Shown: positions 33,688 to 42,271, counted from the stretch's first letter. The stretch: DNA of 64,000 nt from Paraburkholderia susongensis (GCF_900177725.1 NZ_FXAT01000002.1:806001-870000), one strand, 5' to 3'. Notes: generated by a model not told the origin, from the letters alone. Translations and numbers: made by a program.

Positions 33688-34617
33688 TCAGATAGTGCGC
33701 CCCTCAGCCCGGCCACACACTTCGTAATGATGGGTTCCAGAAGCAAATTGCCCCGCTCGAACCGCATTGGCTACGTCTTCGTATTTGGCGAGATATGCCT
33801 TTTCAAACTCAGCGCGCTGAAACGCGGCTTCAGGCACTGCTTGAATTGGCCGATCGATCCAGTAACCACATGACTTCGCCTCCAGCTTATAGCCAAGTGA
33901 TTGAGCGTCCGGCAACGAAAAATAATGAAAGACGAGTGATTTTCGAGTGCGTGCCGGATCGGCGATGGGGCCGCCGCCATGAAGCAGATTGGCATGCCAG
34001 ATCAACACATCGCCTTTCTTCGCGACGAACGTCTGTTTCTCCAGACGATTGTTCTCAACCTGAGCGCTCATATACGAATGCCACTCTGTCATCTCTGTCG
34101 GGATGCTCTGGCGAGTTCCATTGCTGAAAATCATCTGTTCGATTTTGTGGCTGCCCGGATAGTAGAAAAGCTGCCCGGCATCTACGTGTGAATCTTCGAG
34201 CGCAACCCAGATTGCTATCAGATGGTCATTCGTGACTGGCGTCATGTATATCGCGTCGACATGCGCCGGCTGCTGGCTACCCTTTTCGAAATACAGACTG
34301 TTGCAGAGAGCCGGAGCAGACCCGAGCAGTTCCTGAAGAACTGGTGCAATCCGATCCGATAGAGCGAGCTCGCGGACGTCTTCCATGTCCAGATAAAGAT
34401 CGTTGATCTTCATGCGACGGCTTTTTATCTCTTCGGGTGAAAGCAGCCCCAGTAAGCTCCGCTCCCCTGTATCAAGAAGGTCAATGGTTACGTTCATTGG
34501 GCGCTGCCGCTTGCGCTCCGCGACGGACGCGACAACTGCATCAACCTCGTCAGCCGAGTAAAACGAAGGAAGAATCGCGAACCCCTGTTCTTCGAAGTTT
34601 TTCTTGATATTGCTCAT
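33688..34617 (-). CDS. PhyH-family non-heme iron dioxygenase
   Basis: A 309-residue phytanoyl-CoA dioxygenase-type Fe(II)/2-oxoglutarate enzyme. The iron ligands are visible as H119-x-D121 (P-A-H-V-D) and H213 in L-L-H-G-G-G-P, with R223/R225 as candidate 2-oxoglutarate anchor. Base composition is visibly lower in GC than the flanking core genes. No coherent pathway surrounds it; members modify amino acids, peptides or secondary metabolites. This, with the next two genes, looks acquired. Confidence 0.85.
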   Translation of the reverse strand: MSNIKKNFEEQGFAILPSFYSADEVDAVVASVAERKRQRPMNVTIDLLDTGERSLLGLLSPEEIKSRRMKINDLYLDMEDVRELALSDRIAPVLQELLGSAPALCNSLYFEKGSQQPAHVDAIYMTPVTNDHLIAIWVALEDSHVDAGQLFYYPGSHKIEQMIFSNGTRQSIPTEMTEWHSYMSAQVENNRLEKQTFVAKKGDVLIWHANLLHGGGPIADPARTRKSLVFHYFSLPDAQSLGYKLEAKSCGYWIDRPIQAVPEAAFQRAEFEKAYLAKYEDVANAVRAGQFASGTHHYEVCGRAEGRTI

Positions 34618-35192
34618 TTTGGTCTCGTTTTATATGACGTGCGGCGCCCTCGCATGCATTTAGCGTTCGAATCTGGAGGGGGCCGCGCGGAGTTCCAGCT
34701 TGCATTGAATTTTTATGAATCGGCAAATTATACATACGACCGGGAAGAAGGTCATAAATTGCCGATTTTGACCGAGCAGCGCCGCCATCCGGGCGTCAAC
34801 ATGTGTGCAGCCCGAAGCCCCAGCGGCACGTTGCTGTTGCTAACCTTTCTCGAGGGCGGGCTGATGCAGGTGTAGCGCAAGGTCGTCAGCGCGATCGCCT
34901 GGAGCGAACCGCCGGTATCGATGTAATGACCCGGTGCATTTCGGTAGCGCATGCGAGCGCATCAACAACGCTCTTCGCCAGGGAGTGTTATTCGGTCATG
35001 CCGACACCGCGCAGGGAGAGGCGTGCCTGGCGCCTGAATAAAAGGCCCACCGAAGCAGAACCGCCTTATGTCACCCGTCAACCTTACATCTAAATTTCCC
35101 GGAACCCCTGCCGTTAACTACATGTAAGCGACAGCACGCACTGCCGCTTACATCGAAATCGTAGTCCCGTAAATGTATCTGCCGGAGATAAA
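34618..35192. other. 575-bp gap between acquired genes
   Basis: No frame with a convincing start and ribosome-binding site was found, and no repeat or RNA gene. It includes the promoters of the divergent PhyH and lipoprotein genes and may hold decayed sequence from an earlier insertion. Confidence 0.4.
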
Positions 35193-35780
35193 ATGAAAGG
35201 TTGCACCATCACCGCTTTGGTATCTGCAATTGCACTTAGCGGCTGTCTTGCAATGACGCCACCCGTCAAGAATGCCAACGGACAGCCCATCAAGTTCGTG
35301 TCTCCCGTTCTCGGAAAGAACGCCATGAAAGGTGCTCGATATGTGCTTATCGAGAAAAATATCGCTGATGGTAAATACCGGGTGGTCAGTATTTCGACGA
35401 GCCGCCAGGAAATTACAAATGACCGCCAGGAACGGATCGCCTTCAATGCTGATTTGACAGGTTTTGCGCCAGACTACACGGAATACTCTTTCCAGACTTA
35501 TACGGACAGAGGTAATTATGGCGAGCAGACCGAAATTATGCGTTGCGCCTCTTTTCCGCAAAAAACTTACGCATATACGCCCTGCAATAGCGCATTTGCC
35601 GATGTGTTCGTGCCCATGGGAGTAACCAAGGCCTATATTGCCGGACAAATGGGCTATGCGGCAAAAAAATCGTGGGATGATCCGAAAAATAATAATATGC
35701 GCTACGTAAGTTCGCCTCAATGGGCTTTGGCGCAGGCTGGCGTATTCGAACGCCTTGCCGATCTGACCAACGCTAAATGA
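35193..35780 (+). CDS. Putative lipoprotein of unknown function
   Basis: A 195-residue protein with a lipoprotein signal peptide: K at position 2, hydrophobic 6-15 and lipobox L-S-G-C (Cys18). The mature part is hydrophilic with further cysteines (R-C-A-S-F and T-P-C-N-S) that could form a disulfide. AAGG-type site is weak. Its stop overlaps the start of the next gene (ATGA), so the two products are likely partners. No family recognised. Confidence 0.7.
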   Translation: MKGCTITALVSAIALSGCLAMTPPVKNANGQPIKFVSPVLGKNAMKGARYVLIEKNIADGKYRVVSISTSRQEITNDRQERIAFNADLTGFAPDYTEYSFQTYTDRGNYGEQTEIMRCASFPQKTYAYTPCNSAFADVFVPMGVTKAYIAGQMGYAAKKSWDDPKNNNMRYVSSPQWALAQAGVFERLADLTNAK

Positions 35781-36394
35781 TGGGTGAGCGCTTTATGCGG
35801 CTTCCAGTTCATTTTTCCATCGGTGCTTTTGCGCTCGCGCTCTCTGTTTCATCGTTTTCGGCTGAGTTGACGCCAGCATCTCCTTCCACGGATACAGTCG
35901 CGCTTGAAGTCAACAACCAGTGGAACGTAAGCATTTCAAATCGGGCGGAGCTGGAAAACCCGGTTTACGTGACTCTCAGGCCAGCCGGGAATCATTGGGA
36001 AATAGACGGATTGTTCGATGCGGCGCCGGAGCTCGAGCGCACGGAGGATCTGGAATTGTTCGTGGCGACGAGGGATCTTCAGCAATGGGCCAATGCTTAT
36101 ATTGACCTGCGCCAGGATTGCGACACATTCGAGATGAGGGAGTCGGACTTCCATTCCGTATGCACCAGCAGATTTGCGGAAAAGAAAACCGGGATTGCCA
36201 TAGCCCGAGTCTTTTTCGGTACGGGCGGAAAAATACCCACCGGCTACTCCAGCGAGAAGGTAAAGGCAGCGATCAATAGCATTCCGGTACAGCAGGCAGT
36301 GGAGAAACTGACTGCGTATGAGCAGGTTTCCGACGAAACACAAAAAAATCGAAGGATGCTGCACATACTGAAAAGTATGCCCTCCGGCTATTGA
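35777..36394 (+). CDS. Putative exported protein, partner of the upstream lipoprotein
   Basis: A 205-residue protein with an N-terminal signal peptide (hydrophobic residues 12-28). The mature domain contains two cysteines (D-C-D-T-F and S-V-C-T-S) about 14 residues apart and is otherwise acidic. Starts at the ATGA overlap at 35777; a second Met five residues later (ATG 35795) is also possible. Unknown function. A terminator follows at 36424. Confidence 0.65.
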   Translation: MMGERFMRLPVHFSIGAFALALSVSSFSAELTPASPSTDTVALEVNNQWNVSISNRAELENPVYVTLRPAGNHWEIDGLFDAAPELERTEDLELFVATRDLQQWANAYIDLRQDCDTFEMRESDFHSVCTSRFAEKKTGIAIARVFFGTGGKIPTGYSSEKVKAAINSIPVQQAVEKLTAYEQVSDETQKNRRMLHILKSMPSGY

Positions 36395-36423
36395 ATAGCC
36401 TTAGCCACTTCGTGAGCGGGCGG

Positions 36424-36458
36424 CCTCGGCGGAATTTATTTTTCGCTGAGGTTTTTTT
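36424..36458 (+). terminator. Intrinsic terminator after the exported pair
   Basis: CCTCGGCG pairs with CGCTGAGG (one mismatch) around a loop of 12 bases, followed by seven T. It ends the two-gene unit at 35193-36394. Confidence 0.7.
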
Positions 36459-36763
36459 GCATAGCCACTTTTCGAGCGCGCGTATCGGTCTCTGATTAAC
36501 TATCTCGCACTGTGTCCAGCCGGACGCCACCTGTATTTTGGCAAGCGCTTTTTCGAGCATGTGCAGCCATTTGCTGTTTTGCGTCGACTCTCGCCCAGTC
36601 AACCCTTGAGGGTAGCGGCGAAGACCGGTCTTATCCAGGCATCGCCGCCGATTTCCTGAGTTCACTTTGTGAGTGACTTAGGGGTCCGTATGGGAACCAT
36701 GCGTGGCAGGTGCTTCTGGGATTCGCGCAAAGCCCTTTAATCAGGATTTTGCGGAAGGTGTGT

Positions 36764-36781
36764 GTACTGGCGGAGAGACGG
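36764..36781. repeat. attL core (displaced tRNA-Ser 3' end)
   Basis: GTACTGGCGGAGAGACGG, identical to 46571-46588. The second part (GGCGGAGAGACGG) is the complement of the tRNA acceptor end. It marks the left boundary of the element. Confidence 0.85.
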
Positions 36782-36901
36782 TCTTTCTCCGCCTATCATT
36801 GCACTTCACGGACGTTCACGGATATTCATCTAAGCAACTGATTCTCTTGCATTTTTAGTCTACTCTCGTCTACCATAATCCACTCAAATAGACGACTAGA
36901 A

Positions 36902-36920
36902 CGTATGTACAAACGTATGT
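36902..36920. repeat. Integrase arm-type sites, left end
   Basis: CGTATGT occurs at 36902-36908 and 36914-36920. The same pair with the same 12-bp spacing is at 46502-46520 near the right end. Position and pairing suit the arm-binding sites of a tyrosine recombinase. Confidence 0.6.
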
Positions 36921-36942
36921 TAGAAAGTTAGGCGGAGAGACT

Positions 36943-38211
36943 ATGGGACGGGGAATTAACAAGCTGGCGGCGCTCGCCGTGAGCAATGAAGATCGGCGCG
37001 GATACCACGGCGACGGCGGCGGCCTTTGGCTGCAGGTGAGCAAGTCCGGTACGAAATCATGGATATTCAGATATGCGAGGCACGGAAAGATTTACAACCT
37101 CGGCATGGGGCCGTATCCGGCAGTTAGCCTGAAGGCTGCGCGCGAAAAAGCGGCCGAGCAGCGGGCCATACTGGGGGCAGGTGGCGACCCTATGGCAGAG
37201 CGCAAAGCCGCCAAGGCCAAGGCCGCCAACCGCATGACGTTCGACCAGTGCAGCGCGGCCTATATCGATGCCCACAAGTCCGGCTGGAAGAACGAGAAGC
37301 ACGCCGATCAGTGGACGAACACCCTTGCGACCTATGCCAGCCCTATCATCGGCAGCTTGGACGTTGCGCTAGTCGATACTCAATGCGTCGTTCGGATTTT
37401 GGAGCGCGATTCCCTCTGGACGACGAAGAACGAAACGGCAAGCCGTGTGCGGGGCAGAATTGAGCGCGTTCTAGCCTGGGCAACGACGCGGCACTTGCGG
37501 ACTGGTGACAACCCGGCACGCTGGAAAAACCACCTTGACACCCTTCTGCCGCCGCCTGGGAAGGTGCAGGAAGATTCGCACTTTCCAGCGCTCCCCTACC
37601 GACAGATTAACGAATTCATGCTGGAACTTCGCGAGCGCCCAGGCGTGGCAGCGCGTGCGCTGGAATTCACCATCCTGACGGCCGCCAGAACGAACGAGAC
37701 TATCGGTGCCACCTGGGACGAAATCAATTTGCAGAACGCCGTCTGGATCGTTCCGGGGCAGCGCATGAAACGGGCTCGAGCGCACCATACCCCGCTCTGC
37801 CGCCGCGCAATCGAAATCCTGAAGGAAATGCAGGCCGTGCAGGATGAGTTCGGCTTTCAGCACGTGTTCCCGAGCGGTGACGGTGGACTGTCGAACGCGG
37901 CAATGGGGAAAGTTATCAAGATCATCAACGGTCGTCGCGAGAAAGCCGAACTGCCGCTATGGGTCGATCCGATGGAGGATAACCGGCCAGTGGTCCCGCA
38001 TGGCATGCGCAGTTCATTCCGTGACTGGGCCGGCGAGGTATCGCACCATGAGCGCGAGGTGATCGAACACGCCTTGGCGCACAAGCTGGCGGACGACAGC
38101 GAAGCGGCCTACCAGCGTGGCGCGATGTTCGAGAAGCGACGCGTACTGATGGACGACTGGGCGACCTACATAGAGACTCCGCCAGCGACGCAAATGCCCA
38201 TCGCAGCATGA
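36943..38211 (+). CDS. int: Tyrosine integrase (P4-type)
   Basis: A 422-residue site-specific recombinase with a DUF4102-like N terminus (G-D-G-G-G-L-W-L-Q-V, W-I-F-R-Y, G-P-Y-P-A-V-S-L-K-A-A-R), core-binding domain and catalytic domain. Catalytic residues seen: first Arg in T-A-A-R-T-N-E, H-G-M-R for the box II His/Arg, H-A-L-A-H-K, and Tyr in A-A-Y-Q-R-G. Would insert and excise the element at tRNA-Ser. The gene sits 160 bp inside attL, at the end away from the tRNA gene. A terminator follows. Confidence 0.93.
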   Translation: MGRGINKLAALAVSNEDRRGYHGDGGGLWLQVSKSGTKSWIFRYARHGKIYNLGMGPYPAVSLKAAREKAAEQRAILGAGGDPMAERKAAKAKAANRMTFDQCSAAYIDAHKSGWKNEKHADQWTNTLATYASPIIGSLDVALVDTQCVVRILERDSLWTTKNETASRVRGRIERVLAWATTRHLRTGDNPARWKNHLDTLLPPPGKVQEDSHFPALPYRQINEFMLELRERPGVAARALEFTILTAARTNETIGATWDEINLQNAVWIVPGQRMKRARAHHTPLCRRAIEILKEMQAVQDEFGFQHVFPSGDGGLSNAAMGKVIKIINGRREKAELPLWVDPMEDNRPVVPHGMRSSFRDWAGEVSHHEREVIEHALAHKLADDSEAAYQRGAMFEKRRVLMDDWATYIETPPATQMPIAA

Positions 38212-38217
38212 CAAACA

Positions 38218-38246
38218 CCCCGCACCAAGCGGGGTTTTTTGTTTTT
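38218..38246 (+). terminator. Intrinsic terminator after int
   Basis: CCCCGC pairs with GCGGGG over a 5-base loop, followed by six T, G, five T. It isolates int from the alpA operon. Confidence 0.8.
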
Positions 38247-38285
38247 AGAGCAAAAATCTAAAGACCCGTTTTCGTGATGCACGGT

Positions 38286-38306
38286 GATGCCCGATTAATC
38301 GGCATC
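38286..38306. promoter_or_regulatory. Inverted repeat upstream of alpA
   Basis: A 21-bp near-perfect inverted repeat centred on CGATTAATCG, with arms GATGCC and GGCATC and one unpaired base. It precedes the alpA operon by 145 bp and is preceded by a direct GTGATGC duplication. It suits a repressor operator; the binding protein is unknown. Confidence 0.45.
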
Positions 38307-38353
38307 AATTCGCGTGATTATTTGGATATGGAAGAGACCCGCATCGCGCAGAA

Positions 38354-38389
38354 ACCACACGTGGAAACGGAAATCCCACAAGTGGAAAC
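38354..38389. repeat. GTGGAAAC repeats upstream of alpA
   Basis: Two copies, ACCACACGTGGAAAC (38354-38368) and CCCACAAGTGGAAAC (38375-38389), start 21 bp apart, i.e. two helical turns, 61 bp before alpA. Each contains CCAC-N2-GTGG. The same motif recurs upstream of the structural operon (41062-41152). Confidence 0.65.
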
Positions 38390-38450
38390 TGCACCCGCAA
38401 GCAGATTTAATGCGACTGCGTTCTAAATCAACCTACCGGGTGATATCCAA

Positions 38451-38660
38451 ATGGGAAACCGAGTTCTCCGCATCGACCAAGTTCTGGCGGTTGTGCCGCT
38501 GAAGAAAAGCACCGTCTATAAGGCCATGAAGGCCGGCACCTTTCCTCGCCCTATCCGTCTCGGGCTTAAAGCTGTTGGCTGGCTTGAGGCAGATATCCAG
38601 GACTGGATCAACGGCCGCATCGCCGCATCGCTCGGGCAAGAAAAAGGCGGTGCAGCATGA
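38451..38660 (+). CDS. alpA: AlpA-family regulator
   Basis: A 69-residue MerR-like winged HTH protein of the AlpA family (L-R-I-D-Q-V-L-A-V-V-P-L-K-K-S-T-V-Y-K; F-P-R-P-I-R-L-G; V-G-W-L-E-A-D-I-Q-D-W-I). AlpA proteins in P4-like satellites and phage-inducible islands activate excision or element promoters. It leads a four-gene chain in which each stop overlaps the next start (ATGA). The GTGGAAAC repeats immediately upstream are candidate target sites. Confidence 0.85.
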   Translation: MGNRVLRIDQVLAVVPLKKSTVYKAMKAGTFPRPIRLGLKAVGWLEADIQDWINGRIAASLGQEKGGAA

Positions 38661-38824
38661 ACGCCCGCACCGCCCAGAAGAACACCACTCATCACGAAAA
38701 CAACCGTAGTCCTAATTATATCACCATGCTTATCGATATTACTCGCCTCTTCACGGACTGCGACCGTCCGTTTGGCCTGTTCGCAGTGCTCGCCCTGATC
38801 GCCGTTGCTGGGAGGCTGGCATGA
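38657..38824 (+). CDS. 55-residue hypothetical protein
   Basis: A small gene whose ATG overlaps the alpA stop and whose TGA overlaps the next start, so coupling on both sides supports it. The N-terminal half is polar (T-H-H-E-N-N-R), and residues 39-52 form a hydrophobic stretch (G-L-F-A-V-L-A-L-I-A-V-A-G) that could be a membrane segment. No family recognised. Confidence 0.6.
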   Translation: MNARTAQKNTTHHENNRSPNYITMLIDITRLFTDCDRPFGLFAVLALIAVAGRLA

Positions 38825-39126
38825 GCGATAGCCAATACTTGACGCCCGCAGACTTCCTGGCGTGGAAGAAAGTCAACGACGCAATGCTTCTCGACGACGA
38901 TGAACGGAACCAGCGCGCCGTCGACGATGCGGTTATCAAATTTGTGATGCGCGAGATTAGGCGTGGAGCCGAATTTGAAGATGCCGGGGATTTTGCCGCG
39001 CGAATTCGCCAGGCCAGTTATGGGGTTCATGACCATGTCCGCTATACGCCCTCAGCTGTGCGCCGCGCATTGCGCGCCATCGGCTGGAAGCCGAAGCGTG
39101 AGCGCGCCGGGGAGGTGCCCGAATGA
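38821..39126 (+). CDS. Hypothetical protein in the replication operon
   Basis: A 101-residue acidic/basic protein, largely helical by composition, ending in R-R-A-L-R-A-I-G-W-K-P-K-R-E-R, a basic tail that may bind DNA. Both ends overlap neighbours by ATGA. Position between AlpA and VapE suggests an accessory role in replication or regulation; no family recognised. Confidence 0.65.
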   Translation: MSDSQYLTPADFLAWKKVNDAMLLDDDERNQRAVDDAVIKFVMREIRRGAEFEDAGDFAARIRQASYGVHDHVRYTPSAVRRALRAIGWKPKRERAGEVPE

Positions 39127-40535
39127 GCGCGTTCGTTTCGATTGAGGAAATCCGCGCTATGCGGCTCGCGGGTACGCTGGATGTTCCGGAGCCACCAGTG
39201 CCGGCATCGCGTCCGAAGAAAAAACCGAAGGCCGAACCACGCTTTCAGAAGCCGCCAGCATTGATCGAAGCCGAGAAGGCATCGCGCGACGCGGCTCGTG
39301 TGCGCCGGCTGGAAGAAAACGTGCGGCCGGCAAACGACCACGAAGCAGTGGAAGCGATGGCCCATCACGGCATCGCGCTTACCACCAATATGAGCGGTGC
39401 GCCCTACGCAAACATCGACAATGCAATAGCAGTGCTGCGAAGGCATCCGCGCTTTGCCAGTCGCATCTGGTACGACACGTTCCACCAGGACATTTTTACT
39501 ACATGGGACTGTGACGAGCCGCGACCGTGGGCTGACTCTGACCGCGTACGCGTCGCGGCCGTGCTACAGGGCGAGTTCGGGCTGGTGAAGTTCGGCGATG
39601 ACCTGGTAGAGAAATCCGCCATCGCTGTGGCGCAGGCCGACCAACGCGACGAGTTGCGCGACTGGCTGCAGTCGCTGCGATGGGACGGCACTCCGCGCCT
39701 GGGTGACTGGCTGCAGCGCGCGGTCGGTGCGCCTGACGACGAGTATCACAACGCCATCGGGCGAAACTTCATCCTGTCGATGGTGGCTCGCGGGCTTGTG
39801 CCTGGCTGCAAGGTGGACACCATGCCGGTATTCGAGGGCTCCCAGGGCGCCGGTAAGTCGAAACTGCTTGGCATCCTTGGCGGAAAGTATTTTTCAGAGT
39901 TGTCAGAGGGCATGGACACGAAGGACTTTTTTGTGACCATCCAAGGCACTTGGTTGATCGAGGTAGCTGAGCTTGATGCGTTTCGGAAAACTGAAGTGAC
40001 GCGTATCAAGCAGGCGCTGTCATCTCGCGAGGACCGCTGCCGACTTCCCTACGCAAAACGCGCCGTCAACCTGCCGCGACGCGTAGTGTTCGCTGGAACG
40101 ACAAACGAACGCGAATACCTGCGCGACGCGACCGGCGCGCGTCGTTTCTGGCCTCTTGCTGTGGCGAGCATCGACCACGACTGGCTGGAGAGCAACCGCG
40201 AACAGCTTTTCGCCGAAGCCGTGGAAGCGTTCAATGCCCGCGCCACCTGGTGGGAAGTTCCGACCGAGGCCGCCAGAGCGCAGACGGATGAACGGCGCGA
40301 AACCGACGCATGGGAGGAAACCATTTCTCAATGGTGCATCGGTCGCAGCGAAGTGCTGGTGTCAGAAGTGCTGGCCGGAATAGGGGTTGAGACTGCGCGC
40401 CAAGGACGGCCGGAGCAGATGCGCGCCGCCAGAATCCTAGGGCTTATCGGATACGATCGACGGCTGTTACGAAGGTGCGGTAAGCCGACGAGAGTATGGA
40501 TTCGCGATGATGACGACGACTCCGCACCCATCTAG
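39123..40535 (+). CDS. VapE-type superfamily 3 helicase/ATPase
   Basis: A 470-residue protein whose region 200-440 matches the virulence-associated E family, related to the D5/phage-plasmid replication helicases. Walker A is F-E-G-S-Q-G-A-G-K-S-K, Walker B-like W-L-I-E-V-A-E-L-D, and the sensor region F-A-G-T-T-N-E-R-E-Y-L-R-D-A-T-G-A-R-R-F-W is intact. The first 80 residues are a basic linker and no N-terminal primase domain is seen. In satellites the equivalent gene drives element replication from an adjacent origin. A repeat-rich region follows directly downstream. Confidence 0.88.
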   Translation: MSAFVSIEEIRAMRLAGTLDVPEPPVPASRPKKKPKAEPRFQKPPALIEAEKASRDAARVRRLEENVRPANDHEAVEAMAHHGIALTTNMSGAPYANIDNAIAVLRRHPRFASRIWYDTFHQDIFTTWDCDEPRPWADSDRVRVAAVLQGEFGLVKFGDDLVEKSAIAVAQADQRDELRDWLQSLRWDGTPRLGDWLQRAVGAPDDEYHNAIGRNFILSMVARGLVPGCKVDTMPVFEGSQGAGKSKLLGILGGKYFSELSEGMDTKDFFVTIQGTWLIEVAELDAFRKTEVTRIKQALSSREDRCRLPYAKRAVNLPRRVVFAGTTNEREYLRDATGARRFWPLAVASIDHDWLESNREQLFAEAVEAFNARATWWEVPTEAARAQTDERRETDAWEETISQWCIGRSEVLVSEVLAGIGVETARQGRPEQMRAARILGLIGYDRRLLRRCGKPTRVWIRDDDDDSAPI

Positions 40536-40542
40536 CCACCAG

Positions 40543-40563
40543 ACCCGCTTCGGCGGGTTTTTT
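40543..40563 (+). terminator. Intrinsic terminator after the VapE gene
   Basis: ACCCGC-TTCG-GCGGGT with a UUCG-type tetraloop, followed by five T. Ends the alpA operon. Confidence 0.85.
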
Positions 40564-40800
40564 GTTACCACCTATGCATCGATCGTTACCACCTAATGCC
40601 GCTAGGTAGTAACGGCTCAAACCCGCGCCAATAAAAGGCTTGCGGATACCGTAACTACCGTAACTACATAGTTTGAGAGATATAAGCGATAGCCCAACTG
40701 TGGGATTGAGCAGAGCGCGGGGGATATATAGGAAGTCTATGGTTTCATCGGTTACATCGGTTACGTGGTTACGTGGTTACGCTTCGTCGGTCTCGTAACC
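40564..40800. repeat. GTTACC/GGTTAC repeat array, candidate replication origin
   Basis: GTTACCACCTA is at 40564-40574 and 40585-40595 (21 bp apart), with an inverted near-copy TAGGTAGTAAC at 40603-40613. TACCGTAAC is tandemly repeated at 40647-40664. GGTTTCATC, GGTTACATC, GGTTACGT, GGTTACGT and GGTTACGC run head to tail at 40741-40782, and GTAACC closes the set at 40795-40800. An AT-rich core lies between (40665-40740). This iteron-like layout directly downstream of the helicase gene matches where satellites keep their origin. Confidence 0.65.
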
Positions 40801-41061
40801 AACCACGCTCCACCGCATCCTGGATGCCATTCTGCCGTGTGCCTGGTAGTCCTGATGGATTGTCACTCACGTCCGCGCATCGGGTACGTGCATCGTGTGC
40901 GGGGCTCCCACGGGGCTGGATGGATGCGGCAGGCATCAATCCTAAGACAAAAGGTACTCCGCGACGGGGTGGCGCTTGCGGATCGCAATGGTCCGCGACG
41001 CATAACCCCTGCGTGCCCCAGAACTCGCCTGCACTTGCACTTTCGCAGCGCACGACCGTGC

Positions 41062-41152
41062 GCAAAAAGTGGAAAACCCACCAGTGGAAACGGGGGTGCA
41101 GTTGCGGGATAGTGCGGGGAAACGGTGTCACGCAGAACCCACAAGAGGAAAC
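41062..41152. repeat. GTGGAAAC repeats upstream of the structural operon
   Basis: CCCACCAGTGGAAAC (41077-41091) and CCCACAAGAGGAAAC (41138-41152) are clear copies of the motif found before alpA; weaker copies end at 41076 (GCAAAAAGTGGAAAA) and at 41123 (TGCGGGGAAAC). They lie 55-145 bp before the structural gene at 41207 and may bring both operons under one regulator. Confidence 0.6.
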
Positions 41153-41206
41153 GCGACCGATGGCACCGGAAAATAGAACCATCGATAACCCGAGGCTCCA
41201 CGAACC

Positions 41207-42271
41207 ATGCACGAAAACGAAACGCGCCCGATGGCACACCTGTCCGACGACGAAGTGGCTGCGCAATTGCGAGCGCTCAAGCCGACCACTGGAGGCAGCC
41301 GCACTGTGACGCTCAACCCGCTGGCACGCGCCCATGCTGACGTGATGCGCGAGCATCCGGCGATGTACGTGCAAGGCAACGGCGATGCACAGCGACTGAT
41401 TCCGCTTGGCGGCAATAAAGTCGTGACGCGCATGCAGTTGAACCTGGCCGAATTCGTTTCAAACTCGATCGGCGCCGACAACGTGTATGGCCTGAATAGC
41501 GTCGATGCCGGCCAGGTGCATACGATTGATCCGGCGGAAGTGCTGAAGGCGCGCAGCGTGGCGCTGGCGAGCGGCATCAAGCTTGAACTGGCGGCCCCCC
41601 GCGACAAGATGGTTATGCCGGACGGCGACCGCACTCGCGGCCTCTACGGAATGTATCAAGACAGCGCGCTGGTCCGACGCCAGCTGCCGGCGACGTTCGC
41701 GGATGTCGCCGATGTCGCCGATGGCGCCGCTGCGGCCGTATCGCCGCTGCCGTTCAAAGACGTTTCGTATTCGTGGCCGGAAGCCGCCAGCGCGGCGTTT
41801 TCGACCGTCATCACTCGCGCGAAAGACAAGGAAGTCGGCGGCGGCGAATTCCTGTTCGCCACGCTGCTGAACAGCGTTCTGTTCGGCCTGGCGGAATACA
41901 TCGACCGCACCGTGTTTGCAGCGATGGCTGCGGCGAACCCGGTCCCGTTCACCCACGCACTGGCGGCCACACAGCACCTTCGCATCGCCGACCTGGTGGG
42001 CGTCGTCGGTACGGCTGGCACCGGGGCGGGCTACAACGGCGCAGGCGAATTCATCGTGAATCCCGGTATCCGCGCCGACCTGACCGCGCAGACGGCTGGC
42101 AGCTACATCTACGCACCGGGAACCATCGTCGCGGCGCTGTGGCCGACCATCGACATTCTGGTGAGCCGCGCTGGAGCGCTGAACGGTGACGTGACGGTGA
42201 CGTGTTTCGCGTCGGCTCAATGCCCGATTGCGGACCCGGCTGTTATCTGGACGGCGGCTGCAGCAGCATGA
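41207..42271 (+). CDS. Putative phage capsid-like structural protein
   Basis: A 354-residue protein. The C-terminal third (V-V-G-T-A-G-T-G-A-G-Y-N-G-A-G-E-F-I-V-N-P near residue 265-285, then A-P-G-T-I-V, then I-D-I-L-V-S) has the order of elements seen in the A-domain of HK97-fold major capsid proteins, and a long helix-prone segment (E-Y-I-D-R-T-V-F-A-A-M) lies before it. This is pattern-based and not a firm family match. ATG 41207 and ATG 41231 are both possible starts. It begins a run of tightly packed genes ending with the tape measure. Candidate regulator sites lie upstream. Confidence 0.5.
   Translation: MHENETRPMAHLSDDEVAAQLRALKPTTGGSRTVTLNPLARAHADVMREHPAMYVQGNGDAQRLIPLGGNKVVTRMQLNLAEFVSNSIGADNVYGLNSVDAGQVHTIDPAEVLKARSVALASGIKLELAAPRDKMVMPDGDRTRGLYGMYQDSALVRRQLPATFADVADVADGAAAAVSPLPFKDVSYSWPEAASAAFSTVITRAKDKEVGGGEFLFATLLNSVLFGLAEYIDRTVFAAMAAANPVPFTHALAATQHLRIADLVGVVGTAGTGAGYNGAGEFIVNPGIRADLTAQTAGSYIYAPGTIVAALWPTIDILVSRAGALNGDVTVTCFASAQCPIADPAVIWTAAAAA

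Noticed and set aside
34618..35192. Possible small genes in the gap right of the PhyH gene
   Set aside because: No start with a ribosome-binding site, no conserved motif; the frames are short.
36595..36665. Possible integrase or transposase remnant left of attL
   Set aside because: No recognisable protein fragment in any frame.
40765..41374. Overlapping long frames on both strands between vapE and the structural gene
   Set aside because: They overlap the repeat-rich region and regulatory sites, start without ribosome-binding sites and show no protein family features.
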